This document shows, in pieces, positions 1 through 8,574 of a stretch of DNA of 28,389 nucleotides. The DNA is taken from the IMG/VR virus record IMGVR_UViG_3300010354_000028, positions 1 through 28,389 of that record; one strand, given 5' to 3'. Source of the DNA: a virus. The notes under the pieces were generated by a model. The model was given only the letters and a program-made list of their open reading frames with translations. It had not been told where the DNA came from and searched no databases. Numbering within the stretch: position 1 is the stretch's first letter; each line of letters starts with the position of its first letter. Position numbers and translations under genes: made by a program.

Positions 1-123
1 CATGAACAGTCTACAAGAATTAAACACATTTGGCAGTGAAACATTAGATGTCTTAGACAATAGACCCAGTGGTGTTAAATTTAATCGTGAATATCCATTA
101 ATTGCTCAGGATCAAACATTTAC
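1..123. repeat. Direct terminal repeat, left copy
   Basis: These 123 bases are identical to 28267-28389. The match runs to the last base of the window. It means the sequence closes to a 28,266-bp circle, either because the molecule is circular or circularly permuted, or because an assembler left a word-length overlap. A true short packaged terminal repeat is possible but cannot be told apart here. The repeat begins one base before a start codon. Confidence 0.95.
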
Positions 124-2020
124 TGCTCTAGTAGATCCTTATGGTGGTCAAACATTTCAATCAATTGGTCCAGGCATTGAAATTGTTGAAATTATAAATT
201 ATCAAACTGCCAATGTGAGATATCGTGTTACTATAGTACCTGGTTCTACAACGCCATTAACTGGCAGCGCAATTTTATTCACTCCAACATTGCCCAGTGG
301 TGCTTCATTAACACAAGTGGGCAATGTATATACAATATCAGGTATTCACAGTGTGAGCGATTGGGATCAAGTAAAGAACTTTACTTGGCAATTACCTAGT
401 AATTTTAATACTTTTCCATTATGGTATTTAGAAGTCAGTGTAATTTATTATGATAGCGCACTAAGTCAAGATGTTACTAAGTCTTGGATAGCCTATGATG
501 ATAGATTTTATTACATAGCTGAATTACAAGCACAGGCCACAACTACAGCAATTATTGGTGTTAATTCACCTGCTGTGAGTTCATTAACTGGCAGTGCTTC
601 ATTACTTTGTGATATAAGAGTCATAGTTGATGCTGCCAGCAGTTTAAGTGCTACGGCTGCCTTTACATCAGATATCAATGTCAATGTAGATTATCTATCA
701 GCCACTGGGTCTATGACCAGCACTATTAGATTTACTGCTAATACTGCTGTGAATATAGGAGCCACTGCTAATGTAACCTGTAGTCCTACAGTCAGTGTAA
801 CAGGATTAACTAGTAGAACTTATACAGCCAATCAAGGTAATAATATATTTGGTACTAACACGCCTGTTGTTAGCACTCCCAATCCTGCTGATTCACTTAG
901 CATTACAATTAGCAGTTCATTAGGATATTTTACTTTAGGCAATGGCACAGTGCCTACAGGATCATTGACCATAACTGGCACAGCCAGTCAAATTAATTCA
1001 CAATTAATTCCCAGTTCTAGCTATGGTGTTTACTTTTATCCTACTAAAAATATCAGCAGTTCTGGAACTATTACATGGGCTCAAAGTCGCAATGGTACAT
1101 TAGAATTTACCACAACTATTCCCATAACAGGTTTTGCCGCTAGCGCAGATACATCTACTGTGACTATTACTACTAGTACAAATGATTATAGACCCACTGT
1201 TAATCAAGTATATTATACCACAGCAGATATACTAGTAGTTGGTGGCGGTGGCGGTGGTAGTTACACTGGCGGCGGAGGTGGCGGCCAGGTTAGATTGTTA
1301 AGTAATTTTGCTTTTGAATATGTCAATTATTCAATAACCATAGGCGCTGGCGGTACACAGGGCAGTGATTACGCATTTGATCCTAATAATCCGCCAGCTA
1401 CTATAGATGTTAGTGGTAGCACAGGTGGACAAACTACTTTTGCCAAAGAATCAGGAACAATTTACGCACAAAGCACTGGCGGTCAAGGTGCCCGTGCTGT
1501 TTATACTCGTACCAGTTTAATTTCTGGACCTCCTGTAACTTATAGATATGATACTATTGACGTATCAGGTGGTAGTTCGCCTGGATATGTTACGCCAAGT
1601 GGATCAAATGGCACACAGGCAGGTGCCAGCGTAATTGGTAATTTTGATTCTATTCAAGATAACTGGGTTTATGTTTTTGGCATTGGAGGAGGAGGAGCAG
1701 GTGCCAATAGTGCTAGACCTGTGTATCCAAATTTAGGTTATCAAACTGGTGGTAATGGTTATCAATGGACTGGCAGTTATGGAAATAATCAATATTATGG
1801 AGGTGGCGGTGGCGCAGTAGGTTACGCTGGTGGACTAGGCGGTGGCGGCACTGGTTGGAGTTATATAAATTATCTTGTAACACCTAACAGTGTACCTGGC
1901 ACAGCTAACACAGGCGGTGGAGGCGGTGGTGGTCAATATGAATCAGTTGCTGGCGTGCCAACTCCAAGACCACCAGCTGCTGGTGGCAGTGGCGTAGTTA
2001 TTATAAAATTCAGAGGATAA
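2..2020 (+). CDS. Glycine-rich receptor-binding tail protein inserted in the gpJ locus
   Basis: The product is 672 residues. Residues 1-20 (LNTFGSETLD region) look like the piece of a gpJ-like tail-tip protein that normally follows the domain ending in RYGAGI, which closes the upstream gene. Residues 30-180 are an unrecognised beta-rich segment; 180-400 are Ser/Thr/Ala-rich and resemble the Ig-like repeats of phage fibres. From about 410 to the end the protein is glycine-rich, with several GGGGGG runs and a C-terminal GGSGVVIIKF motif, as in glycine-rich phage adhesin tips. The likely role is host receptor binding at the tail tip. The start codon overlaps the upstream stop as ATGA (seen at 28268-28271), with GGAG about 11 bases upstream, so translation is probably coupled. 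The gene downstream is in the same frame after a single TAA. Function is inferred from composition and position. Confidence 0.8.
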   Translation: MNSLQELNTFGSETLDVLDNRPSGVKFNREYPLIAQDQTFTALVDPYGGQTFQSIGPGIEIVEIINYQTANVRYRVTIVPGSTTPLTGSAILFTPTLPSGASLTQVGNVYTISGIHSVSDWDQVKNFTWQLPSNFNTFPLWYLEVSVIYYDSALSQDVTKSWIAYDDRFYYIAELQAQATTTAIIGVNSPAVSSLTGSASLLCDIRVIVDAASSLSATAAFTSDINVNVDYLSATGSMTSTIRFTANTAVNIGATANVTCSPTVSVTGLTSRTYTANQGNNIFGTNTPVVSTPNPADSLSITISSSLGYFTLGNGTVPTGSLTITGTASQINSQLIPSSSYGVYFYPTKNISSSGTITWAQSRNGTLEFTTTIPITGFAASADTSTVTITTSTNDYRPTVNQVYYTTADILVVGGGGGGSYTGGGGGGQVRLLSNFAFEYVNYSITIGAGGTQGSDYAFDPNNPPATIDVSGSTGGQTTFAKESGTIYAQSTGGQGARAVYTRTSLISGPPVTYRYDTIDVSGGSSPGYVTPSGSNGTQAGASVIGNFDSIQDNWVYVFGIGGGGAGANSARPVYPNLGYQTGGNGYQWTGSYGNNQYYGGGGGAVGYAGGLGGGGTGWSYINYLVTPNSVPGTANTGGGGGGGQYESVAGVPTPRPPAAGGSGVVIIKFRG

Positions 2021-2023
2021 GCA

Positions 2024-3859
2024 ATGAGTACCATATTAAGTTCTAGTTGGCGCATTTCAGGACCAATTGATACCAGTAGGCCTGTCACTGAAAATATAGA
2101 CACCTTGGCCACAGCCAGTGGTTGCTGGGCTTCATTTGATATCAATACTGGTAAATGGGCAGTGATTATCAATCGTGCTGGAGCCAGTGTTAAAAGTTTC
2201 AATGATACCAATATCATAGGCAGTATTTCAGTAAGCGGCAGTGATCTCAATGAATTATACAATGCTGTTCAAGTAGATTTTCCACATAAAGATCTATTAG
2301 ATCAAAAAGATACCATTGTATACAGTATACCTTCAGGCGATAGATTTCCCAATGAACAAGATAATATATTGAATTTTTCATTGGACTGTGTCAATGAGCC
2401 TGTACAAATTGAAGCATTGGCCATAAGAGAATTAAAACAAAGTCGCATTGACAAGATCATTCAATTTCGCACTGATTTTACCAGTCTAGGTCTCAAAGCT
2501 GGAGATATTATAGATGTAACCAGCACCATGCTGGGATTTACAGCTAAAAAGTTTCGTATTCTCACTATCACTGAAGAAGACAATGAAGACAACACACTGG
2601 TCATTAGTATCACAGCATTTGAATATGATGATGCTGTGTACAATACCGCAGGCATTGTGAGAGAAGATAGAACACCTATCAATAATATCATAGATAAAAA
2701 TTGTAACGATGCTATCACTACCAAAGAAGATATAAATTTTGGCAGCACTCTGTTAAAATTGCTTGGTGCCAATATGGTCACTGGTTTATTAAACTCAGTG
2801 TTTACTAAAAACGCCATCACAGGTGCTGTTACACAGGCTCTAAGCAATACCACTGCTGGACAACGTGTTGAAGATGTTTTTGGTAATTCAATCAAAGGTG
2901 AATTACTGAAAAAAATAGATATTCCAGTAACTATTACAGGTCCTAGTTCAATTTGTGAAGGTAGCACACTGTCATTAATTATTGGTACTCCTTGTGATAC
3001 CTGCCTATTTCCTAATATTAATCAAGTTGACTTGCCCTACACCATTACAGGTGTACAAGCAGCAGATATTACATTTCCTTTAACTGGAACGTGTAGAATT
3101 GGTCAAACACTGTCAATACCCATTGTTGATGATGCCCTAGCAGAGTCAGAAACATTAGTGTTTACCTGTAATGGTACTAGTAAAAATGTGGTTATCAACA
3201 ATAGATTGACTTTTACCTATACCACTGATGCTAGTCCAACTACTATTACAGAAGGTTCAAGTTCTACAGTAACATTAACTACTACAGGTGTAAGTAATGG
3301 TACCACAGTGCCATATATAATCACAGGTGGTGGTACAGGTAGAGTTACTACACCATTAACTGGTACTGTAACTGTAAACAGTAATGTAGCCACATTGGTC
3401 ATAAACACCACAGATGATGCTGTATATACTGGCGCACAAAGTATTACAATTACATTTAATTCAGCACAAGCAGATCCTTGCGGTCAATTAGATAAAACTG
3501 CTAGTATTACTATCAATGATAATGATTCACCTCCAGTAGCAGATAAAACTTGTTTGTATGTCAGTGTACCTATAGTTTGGTGTGGTACTTATGATGGCAC
3601 AGACAATCAATTAAAAGGCATGACTGTGGCAAAAAGCATGATGTTGCCCAAAGCGCAAGCAGGTGAAGCCACTGTGAATGTGCCTAAAACAGTGAGTGTG
3701 ACCAAAGGTAATCCCAGCACAATCACTGTATTGACCACAGAAGCTGTGGCCAGTTCAGCAAGCTTAGGTGGACAACCTGCGCAAATTATAACCAGTTTTA
3801 ACACTGTGGCACCATTAGGTTTAATCACAGGTACAACTACAACAGTATATGGATACTAA
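2024..3859 (+). CDS. gpJ-like tail-tip protein, C-terminal part
   Basis: The product is 611 residues. Residues 8-230 match the middle of lambda gpJ-like central tail proteins as known from aquatic phages: RISGPIDTSRPVTENID, then GKWAVIINRAG, a DxNIIGSI segment, an LYNAVQVDFP segment, and a block where AGDIIDV precedes TAFEYDD. Residues 300-510 hold Calx-beta-like beta-sandwich repeats (VDDALAESETLVF, ITINDND). The protein would form part of the baseplate hub and central fibre. It lacks the N-terminal gpJ domain, which is encoded at 27513-28271. The start has AGAGGA 7 bases upstream, so it can be translated on its own. It is in frame with the preceding gene, separated only by TAA and GCA, so readthrough would yield one fused polypeptide. 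Confidence 0.85.
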   Translation: MSTILSSSWRISGPIDTSRPVTENIDTLATASGCWASFDINTGKWAVIINRAGASVKSFNDTNIIGSISVSGSDLNELYNAVQVDFPHKDLLDQKDTIVYSIPSGDRFPNEQDNILNFSLDCVNEPVQIEALAIRELKQSRIDKIIQFRTDFTSLGLKAGDIIDVTSTMLGFTAKKFRILTITEEDNEDNTLVISITAFEYDDAVYNTAGIVREDRTPINNIIDKNCNDAITTKEDINFGSTLLKLLGANMVTGLLNSVFTKNAITGAVTQALSNTTAGQRVEDVFGNSIKGELLKKIDIPVTITGPSSICEGSTLSLIIGTPCDTCLFPNINQVDLPYTITGVQAADITFPLTGTCRIGQTLSIPIVDDALAESETLVFTCNGTSKNVVINNRLTFTYTTDASPTTITEGSSSTVTLTTTGVSNGTTVPYIITGGGTGRVTTPLTGTVTVNSNVATLVINTTDDAVYTGAQSITITFNSAQADPCGQLDKTASITINDNDSPPVADKTCLYVSVPIVWCGTYDGTDNQLKGMTVAKSMMLPKAQAGEATVNVPKTVSVTKGNPSTITVLTTEAVASSASLGGQPAQIITSFNTVAPLGLITGTTTTVYGY

Positions 3860-3860
3860 T

Positions 3861-4100
3861 ATGAATCAAACGGAATCTTGCTGCGATCAAGAACAAGTGA
3901 ATATTGAACCTCAACAGATCAATATTCAAGATGAATCAGCATGGTATGTTGACAAAGAACAAAACAGTCAACAGAGATTAAACATCTGTAGAGATTGTGA
4001 TCAATTGATACCTGTGGTGTCAATTTGTCGTCAATGTGGATGTCTAATGAAAATTAAAACTAGAATTTACAGTTCTAGTTGTCCATTAGCCAAATGGTAA
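3861..4100 (+). CDS. Small zinc-ribbon phage protein
   Basis: The product is 79 residues. It has six cysteines in a conserved C-terminal pattern: C43-x2-C46, then C56-x2-C59-G-C61, and a final CPxxKW motif with C74. This layout is familiar from small proteins of T4-like and other aquatic phages, and the four-cysteine core should bind zinc. The N-terminal 40 residues are Gln/Asn/Glu-rich and look unstructured. ATG 3861 follows the upstream stop by one base; an in-frame ATG at 3849 would overlap the gpJ gene by 11 bases, and neither has a strong ribosome binding site. It lies between tail-tip and fibre genes. The function is unknown. Confidence 0.75.
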   Translation: MNQTESCCDQEQVNIEPQQINIQDESAWYVDKEQNSQQRLNICRDCDQLIPVVSICRQCGCLMKIKTRIYSSSCPLAKW

Positions 4101-4132
4101 ATCAATAAGTAAAACATTAAGGAGATATAAAG

Positions 4133-4528
4133 ATGACTGCTTTTAGCAATTATTTAGAAAACAAAGTTTTAGATCATACATTGAGAGGTGCGTCAGGCGC
4201 TTATACAGCACCTAGCACTATCTATGTGGGTCTTTTCACAGCCAGCCCAACTGATTCCAACGCAGGTACTGAAGTGGCAGGCAATGCCTATCAGCGTACA
4301 GCCATAACTTTTGGTACAGCAGCTGCCAGTGGCGCAATCAGTAACTCAGCTACCTGTACTTTTCCTACTGCCACTGGTACTTGGGGTACAATTACACACA
4401 TTGGCCTATATGATGCTCAGACTTCTGGCAATTTGCTCTATTGGGGAGCTGTTACTGTGAGTAAAACTATTCAAAATGGTGATACTTTCAGCATAGGTGC
4501 TGGTAATTTAACCATAACCTTAGATTAA
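4133..4528 (+). CDS. Conserved virion-associated phage protein
   Basis: The product is 131 residues. It follows a pattern common in tailed phages: an N-terminal SNYLENKVLDHTLRG, a YTAPSTIYVGLFTA segment, a YQRTAITFG segment, and near the end WGTITHIGLYDA and a SGNLLYWGAV strand. It is predicted all-beta with no membrane segment. Proteins of this type sit among tail and fibre genes and are thought to be structural. AAGGAGATATAAAG just upstream gives a strong ribosome binding site. A hairpin follows 4 bases after the stop, making this the last gene of its transcription unit. The exact role is not known. Confidence 0.75.
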   Translation: MTAFSNYLENKVLDHTLRGASGAYTAPSTIYVGLFTASPTDSNAGTEVAGNAYQRTAITFGTAAASGAISNSATCTFPTATGTWGTITHIGLYDAQTSGNLLYWGAVTVSKTIQNGDTFSIGAGNLTITLD

Positions 4529-4532
4529 GTTT

Positions 4533-4571
4533 TTAGTGGGTTTATCCTGGGTTTTTCCCAAGACCCACTAA
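4533..4571 (+). terminator. Bipartite hairpin after 4133-4528, possible terminator
   Basis: TTAGTGGGT (4533-4541) pairs with ACCCACTAA (4563-4571), and inside it TGGG (4548-4551) pairs with CCCA (4557-4560) around a T5 loop. The stem is strong, but no T-run follows; the downstream side runs into a TAAATATA element. It could be a weak terminator or a 3'-end protecting structure. Confidence 0.5.
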
Positions 4572-4574
4572 ATA
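4567..4574 (+). promoter_or_regulatory. Late-type promoter element ACTAAATA
   Basis: The octamer matches the last six bases of the T4 late -10 element TATAAATA and overlaps the distal arm of the preceding hairpin. It lies 57 bases before the next start codon. No -35 box is visible. It is one of nine such motifs in intergenic positions. Confidence 0.45.
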
Positions 4575-4584
4575 TATTAGCAGC

Positions 4585-4612
4585 ACTGAATATGGCCTTA
4601 GCGATATTCAGT
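4585..4612 (+). promoter_or_regulatory. 5' leader hairpin upstream of 4631-5155
   Basis: ACTGAATAT (4585-4593) pairs perfectly with ATATTCAGT (4604-4612) around a 10-base loop. A transcript starting at the element at 4567-4574 would carry this stem about 5 bases from its 5' end, with the ribosome binding site (TTAGGAG) just after it. It could stabilise the mRNA or modulate translation. Confidence 0.5.
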
Positions 4613-4630
4613 ATCCCTTAGGAGCGCACA

Positions 4631-5155
4631 ATGCCAGGTATCTTAAACTTCCAACAATATATTGGAGGGCCAGATAGTGTTCAAGTTGAGAACATTTTCC
4701 CTTCAAATCAAAAAACATTAATTTATACATTTAAAGATGATGCTGGTGCTCCACTAGATATCAATGGATGGATTTTCGCAGCAGATTATCAAACTATTGT
4801 CATAGACGAAATAGCATTTAATCGCAATACCAATAAACCAAATTTTGCCAACAGCACAGTAGTTGGATCATTTGCCAAGGTAGAAGTCACAGGCGGATTA
4901 GTTCCAAGTATAATCAGCGCAGCCGCAGGCACAGTTAAAGTGAATTTGCCTGCTAACATGTATACTGGTCCTATTATTCCAGATGCTAGAAAAAATGTGC
5001 CTATAACTGTGTTTAGTCTTACATGGACAGATGCTTCTACGCCCGCCCAGATTAACAGTCATCGTTGGGCTTTAGTAAATTGCTGGGAACCTGATGTTGT
5101 GGTGGGTGATCCCACATTGTCTGGGGGATATACTGCTCTTACTGTAGGAGCGTAA
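4631..5155 (+). CDS. Tail accessory protein, baseplate-upper-protein-like
   Basis: The product is 174 residues, largely beta-strand. The segment LIYTFKDDAGAPLDINGW, followed by AADYQTIVID, resembles the N-terminal Ig-like domain found in baseplate upper proteins (BppU type) and in tail-associated proteins of aquatic phages. A later segment (PITVFSLTW, HRWALVNCWEP) completes the sandwich. It sits at the start of the fibre operon, two bases before the first large fibre gene, so an adaptor that attaches fibres to the tail tip is a fair inference. TTAGGAG precedes the start. The family assignment is tentative. Confidence 0.65.
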   Translation: MPGILNFQQYIGGPDSVQVENIFPSNQKTLIYTFKDDAGAPLDINGWIFAADYQTIVIDEIAFNRNTNKPNFANSTVVGSFAKVEVTGGLVPSIISAAAGTVKVNLPANMYTGPIIPDARKNVPITVFSLTWTDASTPAQINSHRWALVNCWEPDVVVGDPTLSGGYTALTVGA

Positions 5156-5156
5156 A

Positions 5157-6959
5157 ATGTCTTATAATATCACCATAGAAGAAGTTCAAAATGGTATTGC
5201 TATAGACACAGCCAATGGACAAGGTATTAATGTAACTGTAGAAGAAGTGGTAAACGATATAGTCGTAACACCACCAGTGGTAAATCAACTTACAGTTAGT
5301 AATACCAATTATCCTATTGAAATCAATTACAATGGCATTCTCATTGAAGCAGGCGGAATAGCAGATAATGGATTACCAACTGGTGGTACTGTAGGACAAT
5401 TTTTAAGAAAAAGTTCTAGCACAGACTATGATGCTGGTTGGGTCAATATTACTGATGTTAATACTACCTATGGTATTTCAGCAGAAACTGCTACAGGCGG
5501 AGCTAATTTAAGACTTACTGGCAGCGATGCCACAATAGATAATGTAAAATTTGCTGATGGTTCAAATGTTACAATTACACGCACTGATGCTAACACAATT
5601 ACTTTTACTTCTACAGATACCAAATATGGTATTTCAGCAGAAACTGCTACAGGCGGTGTCAATTTAAGATTAACTGGCACAGATGCTACTACTGATGATG
5701 TTAAATTGGCCGCAGGTTCAAATATAACATTAACAAGAACAGATGCTAACACAATTACTATTGCTGGCACAGGTGTTACAGATATTGTACAAGATTTAAC
5801 ACCACAACTTGGTGGTAATCTAGATGTCAATGGCAAAGAAATTGTTTCTGTAAGCAATGGAAATATTACACTTGCTCCTAATGGTTCAGGCGACATAATT
5901 TTAAAACATACTGATGTATTCAATGGTCTTGGTATGGTTTTGGTTGGTCCAGGCACTGACCTGGGAATTATTTCTGCTAATGGCGCCAATGGCTTGTTAA
6001 TACAAGCAGACCCTAATAATGCTGCTGGAAGTGCCAATGTATTATTAGGTGTAAATGGATCAATAGATATAACTTCAGGTCCAACAGGAAAAATTTATAA
6101 CAAAAGCAACACTACTTTGTTTGGAGTTGGCAATGCCACAGCAAGAATTAGCAGTTACAGTAACCGCAATTTAGAAATAGTTACTAATGATGGTGTTAAT
6201 TCAGGTAGTATTATACTTAATCAAGGTGTTAATGGTAATATGTTGCTTGATGTTAATGGCAATGGTGTTATTGTTATTAACAATTCAGGTACTAATATAA
6301 ACATAAGTCGTAGATCAGCAAGCACAGGCACACAAAGTAATGCTCTAGGTGTTCAACGCAATTTTACTGCTAATACACTAAGCAATATGAATGATCATAT
6401 GGCTGCTGTGGCATTTAGTATGAGAGATTCAGCTGGTACACAGAGTTTTTTCACTCGTGTGGGTGGAGTTTACCGTACCAATAATGCTCACCAACTTGCT
6501 TTTGAATTATCAACTGATAATTTTACTAATTCAAAAAGATTCGCTACCCTTGCTGAAGGTGCCTTATTGTTAGGACATTCAACTGGTACTGAAGAACAAA
6601 ATATCTCCACTGTTACCGCACAAAATCTTGTATTATCAACTAATCAAGCAACTAATAGTGGTACAATTACTATTACTAACGGTGCTAATGGCAACATATC
6701 AATTACACCTAATGGTACTGGTAGTGTGGTCTTAGATGGATTAAGTTATCCACAAACAGATGGTACAGCAGGACAAGTATTAAAAACCAACGGATCTGGC
6801 GTTCTTTCTTGGGTTGACAAGCAAGATCCTACCATAGTGAATGACAGTCAACCCGCAGTCCAATCAACTGGTCAGCATTGGTACAGGCCTATGACAGGTG
6901 CGTTATATACCGCACGTAATAGTGCTTGGGAACCTATTAATGATGACGGGTTTTTTTAA
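5157..6959 (+). CDS. Repeat-rich tail fibre protein 1
   Basis: The product is 600 residues. Residues 1-60 hold two short beta repeats (NITIEEVQNG, NVTVEEVVND), a likely attachment domain. Residues 105-208 contain two tandem 52-residue repeats beginning YGISAETATGG. Then comes a PQLGGNLDVNGKEIVSVSNG linker of the kind common in aquatic phage fibres, and a 170-residue cassette from about residue 384 (RRSASTG to VLSWV) that recurs in the next two genes. The C-terminus has a short QHWYRPMTGALYTARN segment typical of fibre tips. TAGGAG lies just upstream of the start. A trimeric fibre or tail-appendage role is inferred from repeats and context; no catalytic motif is seen. Confidence 0.8.
   Translation: MSYNITIEEVQNGIAIDTANGQGINVTVEEVVNDIVVTPPVVNQLTVSNTNYPIEINYNGILIEAGGIADNGLPTGGTVGQFLRKSSSTDYDAGWVNITDVNTTYGISAETATGGANLRLTGSDATIDNVKFADGSNVTITRTDANTITFTSTDTKYGISAETATGGVNLRLTGTDATTDDVKLAAGSNITLTRTDANTITIAGTGVTDIVQDLTPQLGGNLDVNGKEIVSVSNGNITLAPNGSGDIILKHTDVFNGLGMVLVGPGTDLGIISANGANGLLIQADPNNAAGSANVLLGVNGSIDITSGPTGKIYNKSNTTLFGVGNATARISSYSNRNLEIVTNDGVNSGSIILNQGVNGNMLLDVNGNGVIVINNSGTNINISRRSASTGTQSNALGVQRNFTANTLSNMNDHMAAVAFSMRDSAGTQSFFTRVGGVYRTNNAHQLAFELSTDNFTNSKRFATLAEGALLLGHSTGTEEQNISTVTAQNLVLSTNQATNSGTITITNGANGNISITPNGTGSVVLDGLSYPQTDGTAGQVLKTNGSGVLSWVDKQDPTIVNDSQPAVQSTGQHWYRPMTGALYTARNSAWEPINDDGFF
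5469..5780 (+). repeat. Tandem 156-bp repeat inside fibre 1
   Basis: Two in-frame units of 156 bp (5469-5624 and 5625-5780) encode paralogous 52-residue segments. The first 32 bases of each unit are identical; the rest has diverged mainly at codon third positions and by a few amino-acid changes. It is a fibre-shaft duplication. Confidence 0.85.
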
Positions 6960-6971
6960 AAGGAGGCCAAG

Positions 6972-8513
6972 ATGGCTATAAGGATTAAACGTAGTTCAGG
7001 AAATACAGCCCCAGCCTTGCTTGAATCTGGCCAGTTGGCCTATGTAGAAGGTGCTACCAATGGAGGTACACTCTACTATGGAGAAATTGGTGGTACAGTT
7101 CGTGCTATTGCTGGTAAACAATATGTTGACAAATTAAATGGCATTGAGGCTGGTGCTCAAGTCAACACAGTTACTTCAGTGGCTGGACGAACAGGTGCTA
7201 TCACCCTAGCAGTAGCAGATGTTAGTAATGCTGAATCAACAGCCAACAAAGGTGCTGTCAATGGTTATTGCCCACTTGATTCAGGTGGTAAAGTGGCCAG
7301 CACATATCTACCCAGTTATGTAGATGATGTGCTTGAATACAATGATTTGGCCAGTTTTCCCGTCACTGGTACAGCAGGCATTATCTATGTAGCACAAGAT
7401 ACCAATAAGACTTATCGTTGGGCTAGTACAGTTTACGTTGAAATTTCAGCAAGTCCTGGTACTACAGATGCTTTAACTGAAGGTAGTGTAAACAAATATT
7501 ATTTAGATAGTCGTGCTCGTCAAAGTATTTCAGTAACTGATTCAGGTGGTGATGGCTCACTAAGTTATGATAATTCTACTGGCGTTATTACCTATACAGG
7601 TCCTAGTGCTACAGATGTTCGTGCTCATTTTTCAGCTGGTACTGCTATCAGTATTACCAATGGTCAAATTGATTTTACAGGTATACAAGCAACAGGTAAT
7701 GAATTAGAAAATATTGTAGAAGATACAACTCCACAACTTGGTGGTGCTCTTGACGTTAATGGTCAAGAAATTGTTTCTGTAAGCAATGGTAACATTGTGG
7801 TTGCTCCTAACGGTACTGGTACTATTGTATTAAACAAAGATGGTACTAGTTTTACTGTGGCTCGTCGTTCAGCAAGCACAGGCACTGTAAGCAATGCTGT
7901 AATAGTTCAACGTAATTTTACTGCTAACACATTAAGTAACATGGATGGACATACTGCTACTATGGCTTTCAGTGTTAGAGACAGTGTCGCAGCGCAGGCA
8001 GTGTTTGCTCGTGTTGGTGGTGAATATGCTACTGATAATGATCATAGCATAGTATTTGATCTTAGCAATAACAGTTTTACCAATAGCACAAGAATTTTTA
8101 CTCTTGCTGCCAATGCTGCGGTATTAGGTGCCACAGGTTCATCAACTGCTCAATCATTAACAACTTTAAGCACACAAGATTTAACTTTAAGTACTAATTT
8201 AGGTGTAGATTCTGGTACTATTACTATCACTGATGGCGCTAATCAGAACATAGCAATTACACCAAATGGTACTGGTAAAATCAGTCTTGATGGCATGTTA
8301 TGGCCCAATGCTGATGGTACTGTGAATCAGGTATTAACAACCAATGGTTCAGGTGTACTAAGTTGGGCAACAAATCCAGCAGGTGTTACTGCTTTTACTG
8401 GACTCAGTGATGTACCAACTTCTTACAGTGGCGCAGGTGGTTACTATGTTAAAGTTAACGCAGGTGCTACTGCTCTTGAATTCAGTCAGCACGTTGATGA
8501 CGGTACATTCTAA
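6972..8513 (+). CDS. Repeat-rich tail fibre protein 2
   Basis: The product is 513 residues. The N-terminus MAIRIKRSSGNTAPALLESG and the following QLAYVEG...LYYGEI pattern form the short head domain common to structural proteins of T4-like and other aquatic phages. Residues 45-90 (LNGIEAGAQVNTVTSVAGRTG) are a known fibre linker; 90-240 include the NKYYLDSRAR segment. Then follow the PQLGG linker and the same 170-residue cassette as in fibres 1 and 3, here the most diverged copy. The C-terminus ends VKVNAGATALEFSQ, as in many fibre proteins. AAGGAGG precedes the start and the gene follows fibre 1 by 12 bases, so they are co-transcribed. No enzymatic domain is visible. Confidence 0.8.
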   Translation: MAIRIKRSSGNTAPALLESGQLAYVEGATNGGTLYYGEIGGTVRAIAGKQYVDKLNGIEAGAQVNTVTSVAGRTGAITLAVADVSNAESTANKGAVNGYCPLDSGGKVASTYLPSYVDDVLEYNDLASFPVTGTAGIIYVAQDTNKTYRWASTVYVEISASPGTTDALTEGSVNKYYLDSRARQSISVTDSGGDGSLSYDNSTGVITYTGPSATDVRAHFSAGTAISITNGQIDFTGIQATGNELENIVEDTTPQLGGALDVNGQEIVSVSNGNIVVAPNGTGTIVLNKDGTSFTVARRSASTGTVSNAVIVQRNFTANTLSNMDGHTATMAFSVRDSVAAQAVFARVGGEYATDNDHSIVFDLSNNSFTNSTRIFTLAANAAVLGATGSSTAQSLTTLSTQDLTLSTNLGVDSGTITITDGANQNIAITPNGTGKISLDGMLWPNADGTVNQVLTTNGSGVLSWATNPAGVTAFTGLSDVPTSYSGAGGYYVKVNAGATALEFSQHVDDGTF

Positions 8514-8528
8514 TAAGTAAAAAAACAC

Positions 8529-8547
8529 AGGGGGTGAAATGCCCCCA
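8529..8547 (+). other. Intergenic GC hairpin without T-run
   Basis: GGGGG (8530-8534) pairs with CCCCC (8542-8546) around TGAAATG. No T-run follows, so termination is unlikely; processing or mRNA protection between fibre genes 2 and 3 is more plausible. Confidence 0.5.
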
Positions 8548-8574
8548 GCCTAATACATTTGATGAGGAAACTCT

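Noticed and set aside
1933-2262. Reverse-strand open frames across the window, for example 1933-2262, 5468-6037 and 24898-25359
   Set aside because: They lie opposite well-supported genes, have low-complexity or codon-shadow composition, and lack ribosome binding sites. No convincing gene lies on the - strand.
8529-8547. Terminator between fibre genes 2 and 3
   Set aside because: The hairpin is GC-rich but no T-run follows, so it is recorded only as a hairpin.
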